Positions 1-10,748 of a stretch of 64,000 nucleotides of DNA are shown here, one piece after another. Below the pieces are notes generated by a model. That model saw only the letters and a list, made by a program, of their open reading frames with translations. It searched no databases and had not been told where the DNA came from. The stretch spans positions 248,001-312,000 of the forward strand of contig JAESUZ010003382.1 of assembly GCA_017311185.1 (NCBI GenBank), given 5' to 3'. A program made the translations under genes and the position numbers. Within the stretch, counting starts at the first letter, position 1. Each line of letters begins with the position of its first letter. This DNA is from Proteles cristata cristata. Its lineage: Eukaryota > Chordata > Mammalia > Carnivora > Hyaenidae.

Positions 1-415
1 TTTCATTTATACTTCTCAGGATCTTTCAAATTTTCTACAATAATCATACAGCAATATAAAAAATACCTTAAATATTTTAAATTGTTCTCATTCTTTTTAT
101 GCAAATTAATTCTGCCCTAATTCTTATTTTTTAAGTAACCTCTACACCCAATATGGGGCTTGAAGTTTCAACCCAGAGATCAAGAGCCAGACAGGTGCCC
201 CTCAACTTTCTTATCAGACTTGGTTTTCAACCTTATTCATCTTAACTACTATTTTTTTAACTCTCTCTAAATTTAACACACACCCGTATACACCTCTTGA
301 CTATAATTTTGAAATATAATCCAGTATTAGCTGACATCTCTGTAACATGTCTTATGTTTGCTAGCAAATATCCAACATTGCCATTGATTTTAATCTAGTT
401 GTCAAAAATTGCACC
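1..415. other. AT-rich stretch, nothing recognised
   Basis: Short A and T runs dominate. No SINE head, L1, L2 or MIR core and no long frame is seen on either strand. Confidence 0.6.
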
Positions 416-530
416 GGGGCACCTGGCTGGCTCAGCAGGTGAAGCATGAGACTCTTGATCTCCAGGTTGTGAGTTTGAGCCCCATGCTGGTATGGAGATT
501 AGTCTTTAAAAATCTTAAAAAAAAAAAAAA
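416..530 (+). mobile_element. Old short CanSINE
   Basis: The tRNA-like head (GGGGCACCTGGCTGGCTCAG) is followed by a B-box-like GAGTTTGAGCCCC. The element then jumps straight to TATGGAGATTAGTC and an A-rich tail ending in A14. It lacks the GCTGACAGCTCAGAGCC body and the CT-rich region, so it resembles the short carnivore-wide subfamily rather than the felid type. No clear target-site duplication is visible, which fits an old insertion. Confidence 0.8.
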
Positions 531-1962
531 GGGAGAATTACATCAAATCTATCAATATGTTGCTTCTCTGAAAAGATGATGGTGTAAGGAAGCTACATAG
601 TTTTCCTTTACTTTTTATTATCACTCTTTGTAATGTAAAGCTTAATGATTTTGCTTTGAACTTGTAAACTTAAAATGCTACTTTTAAGGGAAAACAAAAG
701 GAAAGGAAGGAGGTTTGTGTTAATGCCAAGAGATTGAGGCTCCACTCTGGACAGAAAAATGGCTAATTTCAACCTCAATGAGGCACTGGGGATCTGTGAA
801 AACCCCTAATGTAACGAGTTACTCAGTCATCCTTTTAAAGTTAATACACATTTTTGTGGAAGCTCATACTGAAATGTGTAATTGGAAAAATAAATACAGA
901 AGAGTATATACACAAACAGGAATCCCCGGTTTGGATAAAAGCTGAGTTCTGGAAGGGCATTAGCTTTTGGAAAGCACCTGTTACACTGTCATCATATCTA
1001 AATGTCCGATTGGATTTTTGGTAGACTCCCTAATGATGAGCAATTGAAGATTCTTTGGCTAATCAAAGACGTATACATTCCTAGGGCTTTTCCATCCTAG
1101 TGCACAGCTGTAAGGTTCCATGGAAATCTGCACCTGTTCTCTGGGTGGATGCCACACCCCACTCCTCTTGGACCAGCGTGGCCAGTGATGCTGTGGCCAG
1201 GACTTCTGCAGCCTCACGCTGGTGCCTTCAGAATGCCACATTGTGTCCACTCACCCTGAGGACAGAAGGCTGCCTGGTGGAATCCGCTGTGGAACCTCGA
1301 TCCCTTATTTGAGCATCTGCTCCCCTGGACCATCTCAGCTGCCTTTCTGGCAAATTAGGGAGTGTGGAGACTTGCCTGTTAGCTCTTCCCAGATCCTATG
1401 CGGCTCTTTGCTGCCCAGTTCCCTCGTTCTCATTCTCGCCAAACATCTCCTGCTTTGGGATTCTTCCACCTTCCTTTAGCATGTTTTGGTCCTAGGAATA
1501 TTCATTTTCATTGTCATTGCTGCCCAGATTTATTATGGAACTCTCAGCGGCAGCAATATGATGATTTCTAGATTGTCTTCACTTTCTTTTAATTTCCCTC
1601 CTATTCCTATCAGGTCAAGTTTACAACCATTCTTCAACGATGTGCTAATAAGCCTTAGATTTGTGGCATGTTCGGAATAACTTTTTCTTTCTTTTAATTT
1701 CCCCTCTGACCTTGCGACTCAGAGAACTGTCTGTGATTCAGTGGTGTATGCGTCACCTGGGAGCAGAATCCAGGTCCTGTGTTGGACTTAAAATCAGAAC
1801 ACACACGTAACTGGGCCGGTGATGTACTTGCACATTACACGTGAGAAGCACTGCACTATGATTTCACTGGTAATGGCAGTACCTTCTTCAATACCGTTAG
1901 TGATGCAGGGCCTCCACTTTCTTAGGCAGACTATGTTATTTGGGGGCAGCTTCCATCATAAG
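531..1962. other. Unclassified stretch
   Basis: AT-rich to about 1,050, then GC-richer from 1,080 to 1,480, where overlapping frames of 60-85 codons occur on both strands. They have no plausible exon structure or recognisable domain, so I treat them as chance. Confidence 0.5.
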
Positions 1963-1973
1963 AAAGACCTTCC

Positions 1974-2147
1974 AGGGCACCTTCGTTAAGCATCTGACTT
2001 TGGCTCAGGTCATAATCTCACAGTTCGTGGGTTCGGGCTCTGTGCTGACATCTTAGAGCCTGGAGCCTGCTTCAGATTCTGTGTCTCCCTCTCTCTCTGC
2101 TCCTCCCCTGCTCATACTCTCTCTCTCTCTCAAACAAACATTTAAAA
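1974..2147 (+). mobile_element. CanSINE with deleted A-box region
   Basis: Begins GGGCAC and runs directly into CTTCGTTAAGCATCTGAC, so the CTGGGTGGCTCAGTCGG part of the head (the Pol III A box) is missing. The B-box side, the AGAGCCTGGAGCCTG block, the CT-rich region and the A-tail are present. It is flanked by an 11-bp duplication, AAAGACCTTCC, at 1963-1973 and 2148-2158. An intact duplication with a damaged promoter means the deletion followed insertion or the source RNA was aberrant. Confidence 0.9.
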
Positions 2148-2158
2148 AAAGACCTTCC

Positions 2159-3528
2159 TTATATTGAAATTAATTTTATGTTTCCGTGAACTTAAATTGT
2201 GGGTCCAAGTTCGTACTCAGACCTGCTTGGGCCAGCCCAAAATCTAATCTTTTGATTATGTGACATTCTTTCAAATAAGTTAAGATAGGTATCAAGTCCC
2301 CACTTATTTTTTTCTTCTATTTCTACATAGGTACTTCAACATATCATGTAATTTGAAGTTTCTTCTCCCTTGAAGACATTCCAGTTGGACTCTTCCCCCA
2401 CAAGAAGCCTCCTACGATGTGAGAACCTCACGGTCCAGCAGGGACTGGTGAGTGGTATCACCACAAGTGGGTAGGACTGGGCGGTGGGACTTCCTCGCTA
2501 AAATTCTTATTGCCACACTGTTTCATCAATACACTAACCGCCGATCCACTAGAACAATTTAGTATGCCATGTGTAGGAAACCACACACTTGTCTGACCCA
2601 AACTTAGGTGCTCACCCTCTGTAAAGGCTTCCTAAGTACACTGACACCTGAAAATATTCTAACAAATTCACCTAGCTTTTCTCATCCTTTAAAACCTGTG
2701 TGTTAGGCCCATTGCCTTGTATGGAAGTGTTGGAAGTTTTCCCTTGCTCTCAGGAAAAGCATCACCACTAACTAATGGGAGTTATGATTTGAATTTTGTG
2801 AAGTTGCATCAAATAAAAGAAAGCCATTATGTGGACTCAAGGAAGAATATGGGCATAGAATTGGAAGAAGCCAGTCTTAAAAATAGCAGGCTGTGTTCTC
2901 ACAGGGAAAGTGTAATCACAAACTCTACGATGACATTAGCCCTGTGGAAATAGGAGGGGTCTGGTGTTCCAGCACTTAGACATCGATTCATGGTGGTCTC
3001 CAGCTATGTTTTTGTTCTGGCACATTAAACAGAATGAAGACATATGTCTAAATTTAAGACATCCTTTTAGTGTTCTGTGCACGAGAGCCAGCTGAGAAAT
3101 GTGAACTATTTCAAAGCGCTAGGAAAGGAATTGTAGACACATCCTTTGTTTGGGCATATATTTTTAATTATCCTGCCTTTTAATATTCTTCTCCATTTGA
3201 GGATAATCAGACAAAATGGATCCTGCTGGGCATTGTCATGCTTAATAAAAGTAAGCCCGAACATCTGTACATATGGCGACAGTGTGGCGCATGGGACGCG
3301 CCAGTGCCTGACCTGCGTTCTGATGTAATTATAGCGCCACATGTAGCTGAGATCATGTAATGCCCCGTTTACATTAGTTCTAGCACTCAGAGCAGACCCT
3401 TCTTGCGTTAGGTGCTAAGCGATCTCAACCAGGGGAGGGACACAGACTAATAAAGGCACTGAATGCAGGATGCACCTAATGGCAAGGACAGGCAGATACA
3501 AGGCTGCAGGGCTACTGTGTTGGGGTCT
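2159..3528. other. Unclassified stretch
   Basis: Mixed composition with frames of at most 78 codons (for example 2717-2953, plus). No repeat family or splice-bounded exon could be identified. Confidence 0.5.
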
Positions 3529-3690
3529 GCAGACCAGGGGTCGACCCCCTGGGTTTAATCCCAGCTTCATCAGCTACTAGCTGTGGACCTTCAGCAAGAC
3601 CTCGACCTCCATGACATGGAGATAACAGTGTGCTTTTCTTGCAAGACTACAGCAAGGCTTAAGTGGCATAATATATGCAAAGATGTCTCC
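3529..3690 (+). mobile_element. MIR fragment
   Basis: Matches the MIR core in order: a GGTTTAATCCCAGCT segment, then CTACTAGCTGTGGACCTT, a degenerate CTC..CCATG..GGAGATAA segment and CAAGGCTTAAGTGGCATAATATATG. This is the tRNA-related half followed by the conserved core and part of the L2-like tail. Divergence is high, as expected for an ancient mammalian SINE. Confidence 0.7.
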
Positions 3691-3694
3691 TGAA

Positions 3695-4046
3695 CTCCTC
3701 TTCCCACCCCCCTTTCCTCTCCCTTTCTCTCCACGTCTTTAGATAAAGATTTATTGCCTTTTCTCTCTCCTAGAAAAGCCCAAATAAAGTGGGTGGCCCA
3801 GAGGCGTCAGCCTTGGGATGGTTGGAAGCAGTGTGCACAGGGAGTGGCGGGCGGGTGGGATCAGGAAATTGGCTGGGTCCCCCATTGTCAGAGGAGGGAG
3901 GTACTAATGTGCAAGCAGGAAAGCAGAAAAACCATGTGCCGTTGCAATGGAGCTCAAGGATCAGTGGACAGGCGGCATTCTGAGCATGGTGCACAGAGAT
4001 ATAGATGTACATGCCTGTGTGTGTGTGTGTATACCTATGTACACAG
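3695..4046. other. Unclassified, short TG run
   Basis: GC-richer than its neighbours, with a brief TG run at about 4017-4031. The overlapping frames on both strands (135 codons plus, 95 codons minus) continue into the adjacent LTR or the TG run and show no domain, so they are not called. Confidence 0.45.
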
Positions 4047-4346
4047 GTTTCATACATTGAAACCAGCCCCCAATGTGACAGTGTCAGGAGGTGGGGCCTT
4101 TGGGAGGAGACTAGCTCATGAGGGCGGAACCCTCACAAATGGGATTCTAGCCCTTATATGAGGGAACCCACACAGCTCCCTCGTCCCTCCTGTGGGTGAG
4201 GACACAGTGAGAAGTCTGTAATCAGGAAGAGGGCCCTCATGGGGCCGCGCTGGCACCGAGCCTCCAGACTGTGAGGAAGAAAATTCTGCTGTTTATCAGC
4301 CACCCAGTCCACAGCATTTTGTCGTGGCAGCCCAAACACACTAAGA

Positions 4347-4348
<2 letters not shown>
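4047..4348 (+). mobile_element. MaLR-type solo LTR relic
   Basis: The order of conserved blocks is that of MLT1/MST-class LTRs of the mammalian MaLR (ERVL-related) group: CCCCAATGTGACAGTGTC, AGGAGGTGGGGCCTTTGGGA, CTCATGAGGGCGGAACCCTC, GTGAGGACACAGTGAGAAG, CTCCAGACTGTGAGGAAG and ATCAGCCACCCAGTC. It ends in CAGCCCAAACACACTAAGA. No internal retroviral sequence or second LTR is present, so it is a non-coding solo relic, 5'-truncated. Its 3' end abuts a (GT)n tract. Confidence 0.75.

Positions 4349-4410
<62 letters not shown>
4349..4410. repeat. (GT)31 microsatellite
   Basis: Thirty-one uninterrupted GT units directly at the 3' end of the MaLR LTR. Length and purity predict high polymorphism and slippage. 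The His-Thr repeat frame read on the minus strand (4341-4700) is an artefact of this tract. Confidence 0.98.
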
Positions 4411-4412
<2 letters not shown>

Positions 4413-5684
4413 CTCCCAGCTCAGTGCCCTGAAGGAGGCTGGGAAAGCAGTGTCACAGTAGCAATGAGCACATCTACTGTCCAGATGTTGGTGTCCACAC
4501 AGCAGTCTCCATGGTAAGGAACCAGGGCTCCTTAGAGGAAAGAGTGAGTCTACGGCTGAGTTAGGAAATGAATAGAATGAGCCTAGAAGTTTTTCTTGTG
4601 CCAAAAAGTAAGGAAACACTCCAAGAATGATGGAGACTTTGGAAAAGAAGAGAGAAACTAGCTTGCAGGGGCTCCAACTGTGATCATCAAAATAAATCAC
4701 AAGAGAGGTAAATTATAAGGCATCGAATAAACTAGGAACCCCTGAGTCCACAGAGGTTTAAGGAAAGAAACAGACCAATACACTAAGGAATAAATGCATA
4801 AATGGGAAAGCTCTTCCTTCTCATAGAAAACCAACTAATAATAAATGTAGAAGAAATGATGACAGCAGAAAATTGCCATTTGGCAGCCACCAGGATAATA
4901 ATTTGGAAAAGAAGCATTAATGATGTTCTACGTTACTGGGTAAACACGAGGTGAGGGATGGGATTTTGAGGAGGAAGCTTTCACCTGTAAGTCAGGGTGA
5001 CCACACGCCTGCCACAGTTCTTGACACCACTGAGGCACGTGGCCGTGCCAGAAAAGGCAGGTCTTTCCTCAGATGAGGGTCTTTAATTAGGAAGGAAAAT
5101 GTTCCCAGAGGATAGAAGGGAAACTTTCACTGAGGTCCGATTTGCTAGAATTAGGTCACAAAACTGTTTTTGAAACCAACCACTAATAAAGGGAAGGAGA
5201 CCATAATTGAATGAAATTTATGATTAACTCCCTGAGGCTAGAGTTTATCTTTTTCCCCGGGTAGAGTGTAAACCCCAAAACATAATCAGGATTATTCCGG
5301 AAACAGGGGAGGGAAGGAGTTGAGAGTAGGGCCATGGCTATTGTGTAAGAAGTCTGCAGTGTCTGATGCATCAGAGGGAGAGAAAAATCCCTATTGCTAG
5401 TATAATCTGGACATTCATGAATCTCCCACTTCATTCAAACAAAATATTTGTGTAAGCTTCTTAATTTCTAACACAAAAATGTCCTGAATTTTAAAAATGC
5501 ACATTTAACAGACATTTTAGCATCTCTGAAATTGAGTCCACCTTAAAGGTGTTATATACGTTTTTAATCAGCACTCTCTTCTTTGTGCTCCACACAACAC
5601 TAGCACACCTTGTATCTGATGGAGTATTGGATGAGGCGATATGCAGTAAACAGAGCATGGTGACCTTGGTTACTGCTGGCAAAC
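4411..5684. other. Unclassified, purine-rich in part
   Basis: The segment 4,700-4,990 has the look of an old interspersed repeat, but I could not assign a family. The remainder is unremarkable and frames stay under 120 codons. Confidence 0.45.
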
Positions 5685-5800
5685 ATTACCCCACTTACTC
5701 ATTGTAATAGTCCTATAATATAAGCATGATGTTACCCCTATTTTAAAGATAAGAAAGCCGGGGTGTATTAAGGCTGATTTGCCAGATTCCACAAAAATTT
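5685..5800 (-). mobile_element. MIR fragment
   Basis: Reverse MIR core: AATAGTCCTATAATATAAGC, then CCCCTATTTTAAAGATAAGA and TTTGCCAGATTCC, corresponding to the MIR segment running from the AGGGTTGTTGTGAGG region back to the ACCTTGGGCAAG region. Well diverged. Confidence 0.6.
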
Positions 5801-6039
5801 AAGGGCATAATAATTTAAGGGGACTGGGGTGCACTGTTTGATACCAAAGTTTGCACTTCCACCAACCTCACTCCCGGGTATCAAGGAGAGCGTGCATTTA
5901 TTCATCTGTTGAACATAACATGTGGGCCTTGCAGGTGCCCAATGCCACGTGAGGCAGTGAGGAGGAAGCCGTGGGGCGTCAACTAGAATTTGGGCGTAAC
6001 AATACATGTATCACTAAAATTGTCATAAGTAATGGACGC

Positions 6040-6400
6040 TGATAGATTTCTCACCAATGTTGATACCCTTCCTTGGGGGAAAAGACTTCAGCTCCCGTCC
6101 CATTAATGGTGGGTTTTGTCCTGGGACATTACGGCCAGCAAACTATGGGAGAAGGGATCTCCCGGAAGAACGTTCAGCATCAGCCAACGTGGTTTGCTGT
6201 GCATCTTTCCTTTCTGCCACAATGACCCACACTTTGTTTCCTTGCTATGTCCACCCAGCCCCCAAGGTAGAGGAAACATGGAGCTCATTTGTCGTCAGCC
6301 TGCAGTGTCCATGGAACAAGAGAATGGAGTGACTTCTGAGGTTGGAAGCCACCGAGATCCGTGAGGTCACTAGTTAGCACAGCATGTTCCACCTTACGCT
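6040..6400 (+). mobile_element. Possible old LTR relic
   Basis: The 3' portion has GGTTGGAAGCCACCGAGATC followed by a GTTAGCACAGCAT segment. This is reminiscent of the 3' ends of ancient ERVL/MaLR-class LTRs (AAGCCACTGAGATTTG..GTTACTGCAGCATAA). The 5' two thirds could not be matched. Frames of 60-90 codons across it have no domain. Family and boundaries are tentative. Confidence 0.35.
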
Positions 6401-6443
6401 GATGATGCAGTGACTTCACTTATACATAAAAATAAAAGTGTGC

Positions 6444-6662
6444 AGGGTGCCTGGGTGGCTCAGTCAGTTAAGTTTCCAACTTCAGCTCAGGTCATGACCT
6501 CATAGTCGTGGGTTCGAGCCCCACATCTGATTCTGTGCTGACAGCTCAGAGCCTGGAGACCATTTCAGATTCTGTGTCTCCCTTTCTCTCTGACCTTCCC
6601 CTGCTCATGCTGTCTCTCTCTCTCTCAGAAATAAATAAAACATTAAAAAATTAAAAAATAAT
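6444..6662 (+). mobile_element. CanSINE, complete
   Basis: Complete head-to-tail copy with head (GGTGCCTGGGTGGCTCAGTC), B box GGTTCGAGCCCC, GCTGACAGCTCAGAGCC, CT-rich region and an AT-rich tail. A perfect 15-bp duplication, AAAATAAAAGTGTGC, lies at 6429-6443 and 6663-6677. The intact duplication suggests a comparatively young copy. Confidence 0.95.
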
Positions 6663-6737
6663 AAAATAAAAGTGTGCTTTTACATAAAAATAAAATTATG
6701 TGTGTGAGAGGCCCCATAATAATAATATAATAATAAT

Positions 6738-6945
6738 ACAGCAAAGTCTCTGCAGCCAGGCTGCATGGACTCAAAGCCCATCCCTCCCATTTACTAGAAA
6801 ACTGGCCTTGGAAAATGTGCCTCAGTTTCCCAAGGGATAGTCCTGCACTTAACACAGAGCACTGTCATGAGGATTACACACTTGACTATTTGCACACTTT
6901 TGAGGACAGGGAGTGACACGCAGTGAGGGCTACATAAATGTTCCT
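6738..6945 (+). mobile_element. MIR, nearly full length
   Basis: Follows an ATA-rich run. Segments in consensus order are CTCAAAGCCCATCCC, CCATTTACTAGAAAACTGGC, GTGCCTCAGTTTCCC, TGTCATGAGGATTACACAC and a terminal GAGGGCTACATAAATGTTCC. It covers both the tRNA-related half and the core. Confidence 0.75.
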
Positions 6946-8876
6946 GACGCTTAATTTCTCTGTTAGGAAATAGTAGAGGGAACTTAGTTCAAAGGTGTGG
7001 GGGTGGGGGACAGTCCAGAAAGGAACATCCTGCAGAGTTTTAAATTGTTTCTTCAACCTTCCAGTTGGTGGCAATTTCCCCAAGGAACAAATTCTCCTAA
7101 GAATTGCTGACTATTTAAGGACGAGAAGCAAACACAAGGTAGCTGATCAGCGAGTCTACCAGATGGGATTACTCCTGTGAAACAGAGTCTTAGAGCTCAA
7201 TGTTCAGATCAGCGCCTTCTCACAGTCACAAATCTCTACACCTCACCCACATTCTGGGCAACTTCAAAGCAGCTGAATATGCAAGTACTCAAAGTCCCAG
7301 ATGCCCCAAATTTAGTCCATCATTGAATTGATCCCTGTATCTGTAAATGGAAAGCTGGAATTGCCAAAAAACCTGAAGTTCGCTAGCTACCCTGCTCGCT
7401 GGCGGGCTGGGGAGGCCACTTCTCTGCTAGAGCCTTCTGCCCCTACTCCTCAGCAAATCCGCCGTCTTCTGCTTGCTTGCGCCTTTAAAATTAATACATG
7501 AAGTTTCTGTGTGAGCACAATTGAAAACAAGAGATATTTTAAAATATGAGCCTCCGCCTAAGAATTCTGTTCTCTAAGTTACCGTGACACACAGAAATCG
7601 GCTTCATAAGGATACAATGTTTCCATATAAAATTTTACTTTATTATACCTTTAAGTTTTACCACCCATGCTACCAATGCATGCAGTCAACGTGGGTACCT
7701 GGGAGTGCAGATGTCTTGGGCAGAGAGCAATTTATAATGCCTCACACACAATGTGTATGGTAATTCCTTTGTGATATAACATAAAACCATTTTAGACTTA
7801 TGGTTTACTGTTTTTCCCCTGACACAGTTATTTTAAAACTTCGTTTATTAATTTTAAATGAAAACCCTACCAGTATCTTCCTCCTGTATCTCCTTTTTCC
7901 TTGTCCCACCGCCCCCCGCCCCAAGGCCACATATATGTTTTCAGAGTCATGCAATCAGAACGTCTGCATCTAGGATGAAGGCACATAAACAAAGGATGCT
8001 GCACTGCTCGGCCACAGAAGGAGAATCAGTCGATCCGAGTCCTGCATTCACCCAGCTCTTAAAGAGATTTTATATGTTTGGTAGGAACCAAAGCTGGTGA
8101 ATGAATCATGAAGGTCAATTTAGGGCACCATGGTACCAAAAACTAGAGACACCTTCCTTCCTGCCTTTTAACTCCCCGAACTGGAAATAAGAAAATCAGT
8201 GTTAGGCGGCAAATATTGAGTCAGGAAACATTTCCATTTGATCCAAAATTGCATTAAGAGACGAGGCCCAGGTAATATTCTCTACCCAAACGTGTCTCAC
8301 ACACATTTCACATCCTTAACCTGAGAAAGATGTGAAAAAAACAAGCTGTCACTGTTCACCCACATGCCGAGTCAGCCAACGACCTCTGACGTGACTGGGG
8401 AAAAATACACGCAGTGCGGACGCTGTGCTTTCTCCGACTATACAATGGCAAATCAGAAAAGACATTTTGTGGGGTTCTTACGGGAATTATTAACCAAACA
8501 GTGTTTATCTTCCCTTCCTGGCTAACCTGCTCAGAGCGAATAATGAGCTCAGAGGAAATAAAGCAAATACTGAGCCCTTTCCAGTCCTTCCAACTGCTCT
8601 GCCTCCTTCCATTTCTTTGAATGTTTTCTTACTTGTCTGTTTGTGTGATCTGAGTGCTCCTGCTGAACTGGGCGAGGACTTCCAGGAGACGGTGGTGACA
8701 AGCAAAGCAGGTCTCTCTGTTTGCTGCTTGCTTCTGGGAAGGTTCTCAGAGATCTATGTCAAGTCAACCCACAGCCGCCATGAAACATGTGGTGTTTACA
8801 TTAGCAGAGCCCCCATTTCACAGCCCTCGGAATACTGCTGGCCGGAAAAGGAAAGAGTTCAGGGATAAGTACGTAC
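6946..8876. other. Repeat-free stretch
   Basis: Nearly 2 kb with no interspersed repeat recognised. A C-rich run lies at 7908-7923, and slightly GC-rich sequence at 7,380-7,480. Frames are 80 codons or fewer. It adjoins the candidate exon below. Confidence 0.5.
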
Positions 8877-8997
8877 CGTGAGGCCCAGGGATGGATTTCC
8901 AGTCCCTCCCTTCCCCATCGCTGCAGCTCAGTAAAGGAATGTTACTGCTGGACAGGCCAGCGAGAGAGTTCACTTGCACACCATCAGCCTGGCCATT
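8877..8997 (-). CDS. Candidate internal (cassette) exon, unidentified
   Basis: Read on the minus strand, a pyrimidine-rich tract CCTTCCTTGTCTTCTACAG ends exactly at 8998. A donor CACG/GTACGT starts at 8876. Between them lie 121 nt, open only in the frame that starts at the first exon base; the other two frames stop within 30 nt. The frame gives 40 codons, begins NGQADGVQVN and ends RDWKSIPGPH, so the exon would enter in phase 0 and leave in phase 1. I do not recognise a domain or gene, and no neighbouring exon was found. The same frame stays open for 243 codons (8818-9549), so openness alone is weak evidence; the paired splice signals are the main argument. It could equally be a pseudo-exon. 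Confidence 0.25.
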
Positions 8998-10048
8998 CTG
9001 TAGAAGACAAGGAAGGCCAAGTGCTTCCCCACTTATATAATTTTCCATTATCGGGAAAGCCTTTAGCTTCCAATGAAAAGAACACCAGAGATAAATGGCT
9101 CCTCCATAAACATGCTTACTACTTCTCCCCACTGTGGAGAACCACAATGCACAGCATGAAACTTGTGCGGCTTCCAGCAGATGAGGGTCAAGATTTGGGA
9201 AGAGTAAGACAGGCAGAAAGACAGTTGAGGGTTGAGGGGTAACCGAAGGCAGCAGGCATGAGCTACCAAGATTTCCAAGAAAAGACAACATGTGGAGGGG
9301 AAAAGAAGTCACCTCACATGTTCCAAGCCCTTCTGCTTTCCCAAAGGCCTTCTCACCCACTGGGCTGAGACTGAGCACTGTATGCTGGGCTGTCACATGC
9401 ACCGTCAGTATCCAAAAAACCCATTCCTCACAGGAGCACATTAGTTCCTCAGAACCAAAAACTGACTTCGATTGACTGCTTTCATGTACAGAAACAGCTT
9501 TTCCGTTAGAAGAGCTCCTGCATTGTCTACAGTTGTTAAGGTCATTCATTCAAACACTTTTGGAATTTATAATTTATCATCCACCTTGCCCTCCTTTACA
9601 CAATAGTGAATTTAATTTCATGGAATACATTACATGAGAGCCATTTTTAATATTGTGGCATTTTAGGAACTGTTGCATATTTGAATGTTCTTTTCAAATG
9701 ACCTTGTAAACATAGTCAAATTATAATTCTTTCATGTAGCAAGAGAATCTAAACATTCAAAAAGTTTAGTTTTCTTATACAAAATTAAGCATAAAAGCAT
9801 GAAGCTTATTAAATTTTTTCTATGCATAGGCCTTCCCAGCTGGGATCTTCCCCAAGAAAAAGAAAAAAAAGCTATAAAGAAACTGTAAGTATTAAGATAT
9901 TTGATAGTACCTAAGAAAGAGTTTAATGTTAGTAGTGGCTTTCTCAAAGGGGGTAGATACAACAGTGAGTCCTAAAATAATTTTCTTTATTTCTTATACT
10001 TTCTACATTAAGCATATACTGCTTTTATCATTTAAAATAGCCATTACT
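8998..10048. other. Unclassified stretch
   Basis: Covers the rest of the 243-codon minus-strand frame, which has no recognisable domain. AT-rich beyond 9,540. No interspersed repeat is recognised. Confidence 0.45.
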
Positions 10049-10262
10049 GGGGCGACTGAGTGGCTCAGTCGGTGAAGCATCTGACTTCAGCTCAGGTCAT
10101 GATCTCCCAGTTCATGAGTTCGAGCCCTGTGTCAGGCTCTGTGCTGACAGCTCAGAGTCTGGAGCTTGCTTTAGATTCTGTGTGTCTCTCGTGCTCTGCC
10201 CCTTCCCTGCTCACACTATGTCTCTCTCTGTCTCTCAAAAGTGAATAAATGTTAAGAAAAAA
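10049..10262 (+). mobile_element. CanSINE
   Basis: Head GGGGCGACTGAGTGGCTCAG, then B box GAGTTCGAGCCC, GCTGACAGCTCAGAGTCTGG and a CT-rich region. The tail is AATAAATGTTAAGAAAAAAA. Only a loose candidate duplication could be found, so it is moderately old. The plus-strand frame from 10060 (MAQSVKHLTS...) is the SINE's own sense-strand frame, not a gene. Confidence 0.9.
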
Positions 10263-10519
10263 ATTAATGAGTGTAAAAAAATAAAATAACAATTATTTTT
10301 TAATAGAAAGATTTCTTCCTGCCTTAATTCAGATTCAGAGGTCAAGGAAGAGAAGATAGGAGCTTTATGGATAATTGTAATAAAAACATTACAACCGCTA
10401 CAACTTCATTACGATGCCAGGCTTACAGGCAGACGTCAGGAGAAGGACACCGGCAGCCTCCTCCATCACTAGCTGGCTCTACCAGGGGTGCCGTCATACC
10501 TTAAACCCGTGGATATTCC

Positions 10520-10748
10520 TCTAGTCCATGCTGGGTGCCAAATCCTCTCTGTGTGGTTTTACAAATATGAACTCATCCATTCTGTAGCAAGCCTATGAAG
10601 TAACTACCATTATTATCATCCCATTTTACAGAGAAGAAAACTGAGGTTGCATTGCTTGGCCCAAGGTCCATTACTTGGCTAGCAGAAACACTGGGACACT
10701 GGCAGGCTGGCCTCAGAGCCCGTGTGCCTCACCACCCCGTTAAGCAGT
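10520..10748 (-). mobile_element. MIR, nearly full length
   Basis: Reverse-strand MIR with GCTGGGTGCCAAATCCTCTC, AAGCCTATGAAGTAACTACC, CATCCCATTTTACAGAGAAG, GGCCCAAGGTCCATTACTTG and a terminal AGCCCGTGTGCCTCACCACC. One of the best-preserved MIRs here. Confidence 0.85.

Noticed and set aside
1059..1680. Cluster of 60-85 codon frames in GC-richer DNA
   Set aside because: Overlapping phases on both strands and no conserved features; consistent with chance.
3106..3342. Pair of mirror-image 60-78 codon frames
   Set aside because: Chance openness on both strands; no domain and no promoter or splice signal.
4341..4700. 119-codon minus-strand frame ending in His-Thr repeats
   Set aside because: Its tail is the (GT)31 tract; the rest has no domain.
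6057..6364. Two overlapping 82-91 codon plus-strand frames
   Set aside because: They lie in a probable LTR relic and lack any domain.
8818..9549. Longest open frame in the window (243 codons, minus) as an intronless gene
   Set aside because: No recognisable domain, composition like chance translation, and it runs through apparently intronic sequence. Only the 121-nt splice-bounded part is kept as a low-confidence exon candidate.
10049..10140. tRNA gene at SINE heads (here and at every CanSINE)
   Set aside because: The A and B boxes belong to the tRNA-derived SINE head. No complete cloverleaf with an acceptor stem and normal 3' end is present.
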